DNA from: Isoetes taiwanensis
Taxonomy: Eukaryota > Streptophyta > Lycopodiopsida > Isoetales > Isoetaceae
Length of the DNA stretch: 64,000 nt
NCBI GenBank assembly: GCA_021234155.1
Contig: JAJEKV010000025.1
Coordinates: 15,595,843-15,659,842, forward strand
Direction of reading: 5' to 3'
In this document: positions 1 through 11,500 of the stretch, piece by piece
Numbering within the stretch: the first letter of the stretch is position 1
How the letters are laid out: every line of letters starts with the position of its first letter
Translations under genes and position numbers: made by a program
Notes under the pieces: generated by a model
Told to the model about the DNA's origin: nothing
Database searches by the model: none
The model's input: only the letters and a program-made list of their open reading frames with translations

Positions 1-1110
1 TTGATTGCATTTTATACGTTCTTTCTTTTTATAAAATGCAGTTAAAAGACCGTGATTATGCAACCATTGGATACCTTGATCTATTACAGACTCTATTGTG
101 AAGGAATGCGGAGGCGACATTTATCAATTCAGTGATTCAAGTCAAACCTATATCTGTTTATTTTATTATTACATGTGAACTTGTACATAAGAAATAGTTC
201 TCTTACATGGAGATGCTGGGTAGAAGCACAATATAGTGTATCAAAAAAGTCTTAATTCGAACTACTATAGTAGTTAGAAAAATAGTGGGAATGTCAGGTG
301 GTATTTTGAATTTTCCGAAACTAACGGAGAGAGGGAGGGATCGGGAAATAGCAAGAATGGGAGGGAGGGAATTCTTTTGCTGCCGACTCTTCTGGCTCCG
401 TCATTCAACGTCCCACCTCTGCCACACAGCTAAAACGGCATCAAGTTTTCTCCTCCATCTTTTCCATCAGGTTGTTCTTCCGGCATCATGCACGTTCTTG
501 TTCTTTTTCTTGTTCTAAATCTTATTCTATTGCATTAGCTTCGTCTTCTCCAGTCTTCACACTAATGCTCTTTGTTTTAATCACCATAAGGCATAAAATT
601 TGAAGTCAAGTAATTCTCTAGTTAAATTTGCAGAGAAGAGGACTCGACCTAATTCATATTCTTTATATTGAGTGCTCGGATAAATTGAGTGACTTTAGTG
701 ATCTTCTCTAAATTCTTACCATAACTATTAAGTATTTTTAGCATACCTCATGTAATTGGTGAACATGCTTTGTGTAAGTGAATAATGTAGGCAACTTGTT
801 GAATAATCTTTGGTCTTAATATTTTACATCTTTTTGAGTTCATCTTTCTAAGCGAGGAAAATATAGGACTATATATAGCTCTTATGGACCAAAATCGTCT
901 CTAGCCAATTGTTACAAAATATTTACATTTGATTCAAGCATTTCTTTAATTCTAGCCAATCTTTAAACTCTCGTCTTAATATGTTTACAGATCTCATGGA
1001 AGCGATTACCAAACGATGCAATTCCAAATTTGAGCAAACAAAGGTTTGACCTTTAAGGAGTTATATAAATCGGAGGACAAGAATGTTGATGAGAATGACA
1101 TGCGAAAAAG
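1..1110. other. AT-rich spacer, no gene recognised
   Basis: No reading frame here resembles a known protein and I see no convincing repeats or RNA genes. The only longer frame (285-518) is rich in Ser, Phe and Leu and looks like chance. Confidence 0.5.
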
Positions 1111-1437
1111 ATGTGGGGTCCAAAGGTAAATGGTAAGTCTTGTTATAGGTTCAGATTATTGAAGGAAAACAAGAAGGAAGAGTTTCTATCATTGTATACA
1201 AAAATACATGATCGTAAGAAGGTTTTAGGAGGGCAGGTGCCTCAAGCATTGGCAGTAGCATTTCTCTTACATTGCAATGGCCGTGAAATAAACTGGATGA
1301 GCTTCTACAAGCATGCAAAGTCAGCTGCAAAGAGTAGAGCACTTTCAAACAATGATTATGAGGATGGGCTGGAAAAAGTTACAACAAATGTTGTTCCTCA
1401 GTTGACAATGTCTCCAATTGCGCCCGGTCTTTGTTGA
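1111..1437 (+). CDS. hypothetical exon-like ORF
   Basis: Open frame of 108 codons with a plausible amino-acid mix. It is basic at the N-terminus, then has a compact middle (GGQVPQALAVAFLLHCNGRE) and an FYKHAK motif. An in-frame stop lies 12 bases before the ATG, so if it is an exon its true 5' boundary is probably a splice site. It precedes the coiled-coil, RING-like and FCP1-like exons on the same strand and could be an upstream exon of that gene. I do not recognise the family. Confidence 0.35.
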   Translation: MWGPKVNGKSCYRFRLLKENKKEEFLSLYTKIHDRKKVLGGQVPQALAVAFLLHCNGREINWMSFYKHAKSAAKSRALSNNDYEDGLEKVTTNVVPQLTMSPIAPGLC

Positions 1438-1898
1438 TAAGCCCACTTCACAAATCTATGTTAGCTCTAATGTGCCATGTAAGACCCAGGTGAATGATGC
1501 CAATTACGCAAAAAAAATACCAGGTACTATTTGATTGCTGTTTTTATTTTTTTATTTTTCTGTAGTACATTCTTAGCTAAATCTAAAATCGTTGTTGTAT
1601 TCATAGTTAGAAGCATGTGCTTGTATATGTTGTAAGTCAAACCTGAACTTGCAGTTAACTCATAGGTAAAAGCATGCATTTGTGAGTTGCAGCTACAAGC
1701 TTAAGCACATGTTCTAGTTAATGTTTACTACCATCTTAATCTTTCCAGTCACAGTTGCAATTGCAGGTGGAAGCTTACAGTTGTTTGTTGCAGATGTGTC
1801 ATGCCTTACTATTTACAGTCTCAGTCTCAGCCATGGTGCACCACGCCTTAGTAGTTGCAGATTCAGCCACAGTCATAGTGAGAGAGTGTGTCATGCAG

Positions 1899-2095
1899 TT
1901 GCAGCCTCCAGCTTGAAGCTTGTGTCCCATAGGTCAAAGTCACAGCTTGCAGCTTGAAGCTTGTAACGCATAGGTCACAGTTGCAGCTTCCAGCTTGAAG
2001 CGTGTGTCATAGGTCAATCATACAGCTTGCAGCTTGAAGCTTCTGTCCCATAGGTCAAAGTTACAGCTTGCAACTTGTGTCTTATAGCTGCAAGT
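1899..2095. repeat. minisatellite, ~41-bp unit, about 4.5 copies
   Basis: Units start at about 1913, 1954, 1995, 2034 and 2075 and share the core TTGAAGCTTGTGTCCCATAG followed by a GTCA-rich stretch and CAGCTTGCAGC. Degenerate relatives extend back to ~1640. The array ends just before the acceptor TGTGTTTTAG at 2160, so it probably sits in an intron. Confidence 0.8.
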
Positions 2096-2160
2096 TAATG
2101 GCAGTCAATTGTTTATCTAATTTATTCAATATTCTAATTTAGTGTCTCTTTGTGTTTTAG

Positions 2161-2465
2161 AGATGTCGAGGATATTGGAGGAATGGATTTCTATTGCAGA
2201 ACATGATGTGAACAAGCTGACTATCGAACTGCAACTAAGTGACGAAAAGTGCAGTGTCATCAAAGAAAATATTAAAGGTTTGGAAGCTAGGCAGGTTAGT
2301 GTGGCCAATGAGATTAAGAAGTACCAAGATTTGTGCACAAAGCTCTCAAGTGCAGCGAAGGAGGGTGTTGAGGCAGTAATTGACTTGCAAGAAAGAGATC
2401 TTGAAGAATTGGGTGTAGCTTTGAAGCAAGCTCTCGATGACTTCATCAATCTCGTAGATTTCTAG
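2161..2465 (+). CDS. coiled-coil exon of a decayed gene
   Basis: The exon begins after the acceptor TGTGTTTTAG; the first ATG is at 2163. It encodes about 100 residues starting MSRILEEWISIAEHD, with heptad-like spacing of Leu, Ile and Val among many Glu, Lys and Gln (for example ENIKGLEARQVSVANEIKK), as expected of a coiled coil. The frame stops at 2465 and a shifted frame continues (MSSWSKFKQIEALPLMRSLA), so the gene looks frameshifted here. The family is not identified; the downstream RING-like and FCP1-like exons on the same strand suggest one transcription unit. Confidence 0.4.
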
Positions 2466-2540
2466 AGATGTCGAGTTGGAGCAAATTTAAACAAATTGAG
2501 GCCCTGCCCCTTATGAGGTCATTGGCATCTCGATCCAAAG

Positions 2541-2960
2541 ATGTGCAAACCTTTTGAGTTCGATCCTTGTTTGCCTACCCAAACACCGGTCGTTGTTCAT
2601 AGTATGAAGGAAGATTTGAGCATTAATTTGAATGAAGCATGCCCATTTTGTAACAGGTCACTGACATTGGATGATATGCTCTTGCCAATCATTATTGTGG
2701 AGTGTAGACATGCATATCATGTGGCATGTTGCGTAGTGCATTTCAGGTAGCATCTTCCCATGCCATTATTTTCTGAATGAATTTTTCTAACAGTGTTTTT
2801 TTTTTTGCAGTTGCTCTACAATATGTTGTTATACCGATTGTGGATATAACATGTCAAAATCATGGTCGTTTTCTTGGATTAAAGGGGTGCGGGAGTCCAA
2901 CATTAGCATAACCCTAGATTCGCACGGTTGGTTGTATTCATTATTTTCAGCTCACATAAG
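2541..2960 (+). pseudogene. RING-like zinc-finger exons
   Basis: The frame from 2541 contains CPFCNRSL, then VECRHAYHVACC, giving C-x2-C and C-x-H-x2-H-x2-C spacing typical of RING-type fingers. After a short intron (donor CATTTCAG|gtagc near 2748; acceptor tttttgcag near 2811) the frame continues with CSTICCYTDC, which could supply the last metal ligands. Known RING fingers bind two zinc ions and usually act in ubiquitin transfer. The pairing of exons is inferred, and the last ligand spacing is loose, so this may be a degenerate RING. Confidence 0.45.
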
Positions 2961-3011
2961 ATAACTTAATGAATGTTACTTGCATATGGAAACAGAAATC
3001 GAGAATGAAAG

Positions 3012-3880
3012 GTGTTAGCTCCACCCCCTACCTCCATATCATATCCCAAGGAACATAAACTTATGCCGAGACGTTTGAGCACTGCATTAACAACTGGGAA
3101 GGGTTCTATGGACATTATTTCTTACAAAGAGCAGAAGGACAATGATGGTAACAAATCTAAAAATGTTTTCTACTTTGGTAGATTTATTGCGACTTCTAAA
3201 AAGCATGACCATGTATATGTTCTTCACATTTGCAAAACACAGATAGTCAAGGACAATCAGCAACTGGTTTGGAATTGCACGATAGCTGTACAACTCTGAT
3301 GTCTTTTGAGCCAAACACTGCAATCTTGAGTCATCCAGGTAATTATATGTTCAAATGGACTAGCTTTTCAAATGTTGTTGCATAGCAATGATTTTTTATT
3401 TATGTACATCTAGATATTCAAGGCCACTCATCAAAGATAGGTAACATTGTGGAAGCCAAGGTAAAAACAAAGAGTTGATATTTCCGCGAGAGAATGAGCC
3501 AAAGACGACAATGATATCACCAGGTAATGCATGTTTGGACAAACTAGGTTTTACGCAAAACTTATGTGTTTGTTATTACATGTTGTCAATTTAGCTTTTA
3601 CGTAATGCTTGTAGACTTAAAGAGACCGCGACATCACGCGAAAAGATGTGAGCGGCAAATCGCTTCATCACCTTGTGGAAATAAACTGAATGTGGGCAGT
3701 CCGCTTGTTGTCAATAGGGAGGCTACTTTGTGTCAATCAAAGTTTGTTGGTGCAGCAGACGATAATAAGGCCATTGAAACCCATGGTAGTCTTCCCATTT
3801 CATCATGTAGTCCAGTTGTGAAGACAAAGAAGGAGACATCTCATCGAACACAATCACAAGAATCACTTTCACCCGGGTAA
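3012..3880 (+). pseudogene. middle exons of the RING/FCP1-like gene, unrecognised
   Basis: Three exon-like pieces. One runs from 3012 to about 3339 (frame MLAPPPTSISYPKEHK..., stopping at 3299, with the next frame continuing to a donor ATCCAG|gtaat). A short piece lies at about 3418-3522. The third is about 3616-3877, after acceptor TGCTTGTAG and before donor CCCGG|gtaat, with a Ser/Lys-rich, low-complexity translation (SCSPVVKTKKETSHRTQSQE). Frames shift between and within pieces, so the gene is probably broken. No domain was recognised. Confidence 0.3.
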
Positions 3881-3940
3881 TTCTTTGTTATTTTTGTATG
3901 AAGTGTCTCGTATTTGTTTATTTAAAGCATTTCCTTCCAG

Positions 3941-4612
3941 GAAATGCAAGGGCTCTAATGGCTGCAAGGAAGAAAATTAAACGTAGCGAAGTATTTAGCA
4001 GCCCTTCCAAGTCTCCATGTACCAAAAGGATGAAGTCGCATAAAAAGCTTTTGATTTTTGAGCTAGATGGAGTTTTCTTTGCCGCTTTGAGAATACCGAG
4101 CCATTGCCAAGTTGTGTCATGGATGGTGCGAGAACTAAAGCACCTTAATCACACAAAGATAGTCAGTATTAGCAAGGCTAAGGAGCTTCTAGAGTGGTGC
4201 AAGGATAACTTCAAGATTGCCATTTGGACAACAATGAGCAAAGATCAAGAACTAATCTTATTCTCAATCAAATGTTTGAAAAAGCCGTTCGAGAAAGCTT
4301 ACGGTTTACATGGTCTTCGTGTAAGTGCACAAATACTGACATTCAAAGTTGATAGGAAGCCTATTTTGTTGAAGGAGTTGAGCAAGGTTTATTCTGAAAT
4401 GAAGGGAGCATGGATGCATCATAACACATTGCTAATCGATGATATGTTGTACCGGTTTTAAGAACAAATCCACATACGATGGTATGCCCTAACACTTATC
4501 AACCATCTAGAAGAGATGGTGACTTCTTGGTCAACATCTAAAACCATGGCTGGAAGGACTATTAGAAGTCGAGAATGTGGAAGTGTATGTTCAAAGCCAA
4601 TCCATTAACTAA
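3941..4612 (+). pseudogene. FCP1/SCP-like HAD phosphatase domain, decayed
   Basis: After acceptor CTTCCAG at 3940 the frame reads through KKLLIFELDGVFFA, KDNFKIAIWTTMSKDQ, PILLKELSKVYSEMKGAW and NTLLIDDMLYRF. These match, in order, the motifs of the NLI-interacting-factor (SCP/FCP1) phosphatases: the catalytic DxDG-type strand, the WT/SS region, and the late LLVDDSP motif. The first catalytic Asp appears replaced by Glu (ELDG), so activity on phospho-Ser/Thr such as the RNA polymerase II tail is doubtful. A stop at 4461 is followed by family-like sequence in two other frames (TNPHTMVCPNTY, then LEGLLEVENVEVYVQ), which I read as frameshifts in the C-terminal third. It is the last exon of the coiled-coil/RING-like series upstream. 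Confidence 0.65.
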
Positions 4613-4619
4613 CTTTCTC

Positions 4620-5589
4620 GGATAAGGCTTCCAAGAAAGCCGTTGATACTCTGAGAAATACAAGTATTACCGACATTTATCCTGTTGTAATTGCTTCAGT
4701 TTATTCAATATAACTTTTTCTCACTTTACATTCTTTCTGATTTTGCTTTTATCAGATTACAATGTTACGTGATTTGTTATTGATTTGGAATCATTGTATT
4801 GATATTGATGCATTTCTTGTAAACATTGTATGTTATTCTCAAACCGTAGATTTCAAAATCATTCATTGCATTCTCGCACTTTGTTCATTAGATTGAAATA
4901 GATAGAATAGATTGTGCAATTGAATATGTAATTGATAACTAACATTGTATGTTATTCTCAAACCACAGATTTCAAAATGCCTTGGATGCATTTGTGTGTG
5001 CAATTGTTTCTGCACTTTCTGCACTTTGTTTATGCAATTTGTTCATTGCATTTGTTTATGCAATTTGTTCAGGTTTAGGACTTATTTTGCTTGCAAGTTC
5101 AGAGACTCTAACATCAAAGTCTTTTGGTTTCTCATCATGCTTAATTTGTATCCTTCATCTGCAGACTTAACCTATTTTATAGCCACTTAACTCACACAAA
5201 CCCAGCCAACAACTGCACGTAACAACCTATTTTATAGCCACACTGCCTGCACAGCACCAGCGAACTATTATTGTGTTAAAATCAAAGTTAAACCTGGAGG
5301 ATCAACTCAGGGTTTAGGGTTGAGGGAGAAATATTGCATGCAGGTATAAAAAGACAGAACAGTACAAGGGAAAAACAGTAATATATTATCATAATATGTA
5401 TCAAGTGTTTACATTTGGAATCATAAGTTACTCATTCAAGAGCTTACAGGAAAAAGTTCACTTAGAAAAAGCTTAAATCCAAAACTTCTTTACACAAAAA
5501 ACATCATTTACACAAAAATTTGTCTAGGTAGCCGAGAAAGCCATATATCCAGGTAGCCGAGAAATCCATAGAGCCGAGAAGATAGAAGT
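4620..5589. other. AT-rich spacer with short repeats
   Basis: No gene recognised. A ~119-bp tandem duplication carries AACATTGTATGTTATTCTCA at about 4823 and again at about 4941. Short GCAATTTGTTC repeats occur at 5030-5075 and AGGTAGCCGAGAAA repeats at 5526-5580. Confidence 0.5.
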
Positions 5590-5856
5590 TCATGAACGCG
5601 AAGGCATCATCAGCTGAACATGAAGGTCATCGCCAGAAGCTTCAATGTGCATCTCCAGAAGGCGTTCATCAGTTGCATGCACACGGTCTATCCACTGCTG
5701 GACCTTAGATGAGACTGCAGCTCCTTTTCTTTGCAGCCGATTCACCTCCAGACAAGAGAATTTGGCCACAATCTTCAGTTTAGTGCCCTCACGGCGGTGG
5801 CTGGAAGCAACGGACTCCTCCATTGGCACCCTGGCAGTAAACTTCATCTTCGCCAT
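5590..5856 (-). CDS. small hypothetical protein
   Basis: A minus-strand frame of ~88 codons starts MAKMKFTARVPMEESVAS and ends HVQLMMPSRS; an upstream ATG at 5916 would add ~20 residues of less protein-like sequence. Composition is balanced and charged. There is no recognisable domain, signal peptide or membrane segment, and no neighbouring exons that clearly belong to it. It may be an exon or a chance frame. Confidence 0.3.
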   Translation of the reverse strand: MAKMKFTARVPMEESVASSHRREGTKLKIVAKFSCLEVNRLQRKGAAVSSKVQQWIDRVHATDERLLEMHIEASGDDLHVQLMMPSRS

Positions 5857-6143
5857 AGAATCGTTCCTGTTGCAACGAAGAGTGAAAATGAAGAGTGAAC
5901 GATTCTGCTGCTGCATGCAAACTTAAAAGCACGCCTCAAAAGTCGAGTCCAACATTCGTATGGGGTGTTGGGGTATTTTATGAAAGCACCCCATATCGAA
6001 TGTTCTATATGGGTGTTTTCATAAAATATGTTCTAGGCCTAGGCCTAATGTTCTATATAAGGATATTGGGTGTTACCCAATATTGGGATATTAGATCTAG
6101 GCAGTTAAAAGATTTTTTTGAATTCAATGAATTCAATGGATCT

Positions 6144-7460
6144 AGACATGAATTTTTTCTATTGAACTTTTGAATTCAATGGTTCAATGGTTCTATAGTT
6201 AAATTGTATTGATTGTTTGATATTTAGAAGCATTGCACAAGAAGGAAAATAATCTAGATGCTAGACATTTCATGTTAGGATCCTAAAAAGGTTCAACTCA
6301 AACAGGGTAAGAAGACCTGTGAAATGCAAGGGAGCAAAGACAGTATAAAGGTCATTAGTGAACCTATGCCAAAGATAAAAGTTAACCTTATAATATAAGG
6401 TTCAATGGTTCGTATAACCTAATTATTATCATTATTGTGAACCTTCATTACCATTGGTTGAGAACCAAAGGAAATGCTCGATCGAATATCCAAGGCCGGG
6501 TTCATTAATTCAAATTTAGAATGGAGCGAATCCAGAAACGAAAGCAAAGGTATCATTGGATTCATTTTAATAATAATGAATGCCCGGGCTCTTGAGGATG
6601 AACATGAATTTTTTCTATTGATTCATGTTAGGATCCTAAAAAGGTTCAACTCAAACAGGGTAAGAAGACCTGTGAAATGCAAGGGAGCAAAGACAGTATA
6701 AAGGTCATTAGTGAACCTATGCCAAAGATAAAAAGTTAACCTTATAATATAAGTTCAATGGTTCGTGGATGTATAATATAACCTAATTATTATATCATTA
6801 TTGTGAACCTTTAGTGCCATTGGTTGAGAACCAAAGGAAATGCTCGATCAATATCCAAGGCCGTGTTCATTAATTCAAATTTAGAATGGAGCCGATCGAA
6901 ACGAAAGCAAGGTATCATTGATTCATTTTAATAATAATGAATGCCCGGGCTCTTGAGGATGAACATGAATTTTTTCTATTGATTCATGTTAGGATCCTAA
7001 AAAGGTTCAACTCAAACAGGGTAAGAAGACCTGTGAAATGCAAGGGAGCAAAGACAGTATAAAGGTCATTAGTGAACCTATGCCAAAGATAAAAGTTAAC
7101 CTTATAATATAAGGTTCAATGGTTCGTGGCGAACCTAATTATTATCATTATTGTGAACCTTTAGTGCCATTGGTTGAGAACCAAAGGAAATGCTCGATCG
7201 AATATCTGAAGGCCAGGTTCATTAATTCAAATTTAGAATGGAGCGAATCGGTAGAACGAGCAGTGTATCATTGGATTCATTTTAATAATAATGAATGCCC
7301 GGGCTCTTGAGGATGAACATGAATTTTTTCTATTGAACTTTTGAATTCAATGGTTCAATGGTTCTATAGTTAAATTGTATTGATTGTTTGATAATGAGGA
7401 GCATTGCACAAGAAGGAAAATAATCTAGATGCTAGACATTTCATGTTGAGATCCTAAAAA
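6144..7460. repeat. tandem block of ~355-bp units inside ~130-bp flanking repeats
   Basis: The phrase CATGTTAGGATCCTAAAAAG occurs at about 6273, 6625 and 6986 and, in altered form, at 7443, giving units of ~354, ~361 and ~457 bp, the last including the outer repeat. An outer ~130-bp repeat (TTGAATTCAATGGTTCAATG ... TAATCTAGATGCTAGACATT) brackets the block at ~6144-6270 and ~7316-7445. Units differ by small insertions and deletions, so translated fragments such as ARFINSNLEWSES appear in different frames. Confidence 0.85.
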
Positions 7461-7521
7461 GGTTAAGTCGAATATTGATTAATTAAGAAAATCTTTAAAA
7501 GGAATGGATCAAGGAATGGAT

Positions 7522-7562
7522 CTTCATGGGAAAGGAGCTTCTTCTTCTCCTTTCCCATGAAG
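7522..7562. other. perfect 16-bp inverted repeat with 9-nt loop
   Basis: CTTCATGGGAAAGGAG at 7522-7537 is exactly complemented by CTCCTTTCCCATGAAG at 7547-7562. Hairpins like this are typical of plastid mRNA 3' ends. Together with the preceding repeat block this could mark plastid-derived DNA, but that origin is only inferred. Confidence 0.8.
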
Positions 7563-7639
7563 ACCCAATCCAACCTAAATGAAAAATGCAAATGCTTATA
7601 TAACAATGGTTTTTTTTTTCATTCATGCTTGTGGGATAT

Positions 7640-8559
7640 ATAAACCCAGGAATTGATTTAATTGAATGTTACTGTTCATTTGGTCATTGACTCGAAAACC
7701 ACTGACTCAAACTCGAACTTTGATCCACACAAAAGGGTTTGTTTACTGCCGGAATTCGATCTAATTCACCATGTCTTTAATGATTTATCTGTGATCTATA
7801 TGTACAAAGGTCCGGGTATATGTAATTATTTATCCAGGATCTATATGTACGATTGTCTTCCATGCAACTTCCCCATATCAGAAACCATAAATCAGGAGCA
7901 ACTTCAGTCCAGAGACTGTCATAATCTTCACACTAACATTGGTTCAATTTAATACACAACATGAACCAAATCTTCACATATTAGGAAAGAACAACCACTA
8001 CAAAACAAACAGCAAACTTTGTGGCAAGCTGCTCCTTCTCTCCCCTCCGCAAATAACACGAGATAATGGACAATCTCTCCCTGCTGCAGCCAACAAGAGC
8101 TAATAGACAAAGCAATGCAAATGAAAAACTTCAAACTAAAACAGTGATAATACAATTTTGCTTCCCAAAACAGAGCAGGGATATTTCTTTGTATTCAAGC
8201 TGCAATTGACAGTACGGTATAAGTCCAAGTTGGACATTCAAATATTCAAATAATCGTTTGCTGATGATGCAACATCAAGCAACAATAAGGTTTACAATAA
8301 GGCCTATTTCCAGTGTGAATGCTTCAACTTCACAATGTAGATTCTTCACCACTTTGCTGTAACTTCGTAATCGTAATAATTGTATGTCTCCCATGTAGCG
8401 ACAAATAATATGCTCAATGAACTCACGTAAGGTAGAGTCTTCTTAAACTCGCAACAAATAATGGTACAAGAAAGTCTCAATGCAATGCATGGAAGAAGAA
8501 TTAAATCAGATTATGTACAAGTACCTTTGTCTTCAAGAAGCGACCTTCCACATTTACCG
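7640..8559. other. spacer, nothing recognised
   Basis: The 96-codon frame at 7662-7952 contains a short internal duplication (ATCTATATGTAC twice) and resembles no family. The rest is AT-rich downstream sequence of the minus-strand gene ending at 8560. Confidence 0.4.
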
Positions 8560-11500
8560 TTAGTCTTCATCATCACTTAACACATCGGGAAGATTGTCTA
8601 AAATTTTTCTCACTATCGCCTTCATTGAGCGTGTATACAACTTTGTTTCCCTTCACCGATGTTTCGCTTTGTGGCATGGCCAACTTAATTCCACAAACTT
8701 GAGTGGCGCATACACTATTGCATTTGGTTGATCGAGCATAAAACATAGCTGGTTTGTGATCTTGCTGCCTTTTGAAAAGTAAATACCTTCAAGGAGCTCC
8801 TCTCCGATAAAACGCTTGGCCATTGACCTCAAAGGCTTCCTTAACAACATACTTAGTCTTTGTGCATTTCATCACCCAAAATAATGCCCCTCTTCATTAT
8901 CCTTTGGTGCAGCAATTGCAAAATTGTCGCCCACTCTTATATCATTTGTCAAAATAGTTGATTGTATGGAAAACCTGGCTCTTTCAGATTTGCGTTGCTC
9001 AAATTCATCAGCCAATGCCTTGCTTGGTACAACTGTAACAAGCTCCCAATTATCTACATAATCCTTGTTCATGTACATTTCTCCCATTCGCATCTAAGCA
9101 ATTTACACAAAAGCAAGATAAACGCCTTACATTCAATTGGGTAGGGGCATTCTAGATTGAATCCATGAACGTAATGAATGTTCCTTGTGTCTTCTATAGT
9201 CTCGCTGCCCAAAGGTTCTTTTCTATTTACCCCTCCACTTCCCAAAACCATCTTCCTGACCGATTTCCTTTTCAAACTAGAAGATGGAGCAAGAAAAAGC
9301 AAAGCCCTCCTTGGCTACTTTGACTATATATCGGTTGCACCTTCAATTTTTAAAGATGATTGTCTCTTCATCAATTCCCTCAACCACCGCTTTTAATTCT
9401 GCACCTTTTACCATCATGCTCGCCTTTACCATGGTTCGAGCCAAAAAATTCCACATCATCTCAATTTGTGTGTCATGTGAGTATCGTCCGAACAAAATAG
9501 AATGGTCTTGCTTTGAATTGTGATGCCGCCCATCCGAAAAAAGACCCAATGTTTATTTGGATCCATGCCCTTTGTTTCATAAAGTCATAATGCATCATAA
9601 AAGCGTGTTGAACAAACAATGTATCGTGGCTTTGTATCATCGATATATAATAATGAGTGTCTTTTATCATATCACCCGACCACGAGTCTACATAGTATGT
9701 AATATGCACTAAGATAGTAACCTGTTTAGTAGTCCAATATGCAGACTGAACTTGGTTCTGTAGCTGAATAGAAAAATTCTCAGCAAAATCGACCACTGAC
9801 ACAAGAATGCCAGGAGGAAGGTTTTCAAGCAGTTCCTTGAATTGCTTTGCTTGCCACTTATGCCTGAAACTATGCAAAGGAAACTTAGCCAACCTGTCAA
9901 TCAATTTATGCGTAAACGTTCGTGGTTCAGTCTCTTTCCACAAACGCTTAAGTACTTTCTTCGGTTTTCCCCACTTATCCTTACCACCTTCCTCGTAATC
10001 CCAATACTCCCAACTAATAGATCCTTGGTCTGATAACTCTAATGGACATATCTAAGTCGTGGATATACCACAATTGCTACAAAGCCCATATATGCAATCT
10101 TTTTGTGAAATTCTTGATTTTCTTCCCTTGGGCAAAGGATGATCGCCATAGCTCTGAAGTTGTTTTATATTTCTTCGTCCTAGCAATACAAATGTCTTGT
10201 TCCATACACCGACATACCCACATGCACAACTACAAGAATTCACATGCTGGTCCCTCAACTTATTAAAACCATCTAACAACATTTGCAACCTCACATGATG
10301 TATGCAAAGACAAAGAGTTAAATTGCTTCAATTTCAAGACATACCATGGCTTTAATTTCTCAAATGCCCTTTGATGGATCTTCACCTCTGGATATTGCTC
10401 TTTGAATTTAAGAAATAGTTCTGACTGCATAACAAAAAGTCGTAGTGAGTTCATATTCATGGCCTACATATAAGAAAAGAGCTCACAAATAACAACTAAA
10501 GCTATAACTAGTACACAACAAAGCTCATGCAACTCTAGTTGCACCGCATTTTAACTAGAACTACAACACCAGCTACAACTATCATACATTTGCATTTGCA
10601 AACCTGGAACTAAAACAACAACTACCACTATTAATCGACCGGTCATTATCACCGCAAATCAACTATTTGTAAATATGACCTGCACACATGTGATTGAAAC
10701 ATGACTATAACTAATCAGTAGCTATTTTCGATTGCAACTATTGTCCGATTGCAAATAATCAGAGCTAGTTTCTAACTCGTAACCATTGTCCGACCAGAAT
10801 CGCTATTGGGAGTATAAGCCGTGACCTCAACCTCAGAACCTACTAGTCTACTCCAACTATAACTTCAAAGTAGGAGCTACAATTCGGATTGGAACTAAAA
10901 CTTGAACTATAACATGATCTCTACCATACAAGAACTTGAACTCTAACTACTCATAATGTAGTCCGCAACTACTACTATCATCTTTCACAAATAACAAATT
11001 AAAGAAAAAAAAACAAATGTCGCAAACATATAAAATCTAACCAAGCAACTTGCATTAATCGTAATTTATACATTTTTTCAATATAGAAAAAGGAAGGAAG
11101 GAATGAACCTGTGTATCCTCCAAATAATGTGTGGCATGTTCTTGTTTAATACTCTTTGCCAGCCTTTTGTATCTCACATCCTTTGCATTCGGTGAAACCC
11201 TTGTATTTGCATCCCAAAATTCATGAACCAGCTCAATGACATCATCTGTAATCGAACCGAACCTTTTGGATCTTCCTCAGAAAAGACCCACCCGGCTTTA
11301 TCAACATGCACTTGTTTGTGCTTATCTATTGCCATTGCAATATTTCTGATGGACTCCCAAAACTTTACCCAAGTTTCTCTTACTAATAGTCTTACTTGTG
11401 CAACCACCATCTCCAATAGCCATTGCAAGTACGCTTTTTTTCGCTGCCATGGAGTCTATGCTTGTAGAAGATTTTACGGACTGAATGTTTCCTCTAATGT

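Noticed and set aside
4945-5190. Cys/Phe-rich ORFs as a secreted peptide gene
   Set aside because: Two overlapping frames over a TGCAATTTGTTC-type repeat; composition follows the repeat, with no signal-peptide cleavage context.
6144-7460. CRISPR-like array
   Set aside because: Units are ~355 bp, contiguous and diverged, in a plant nuclear context; these are ordinary tandem repeats.
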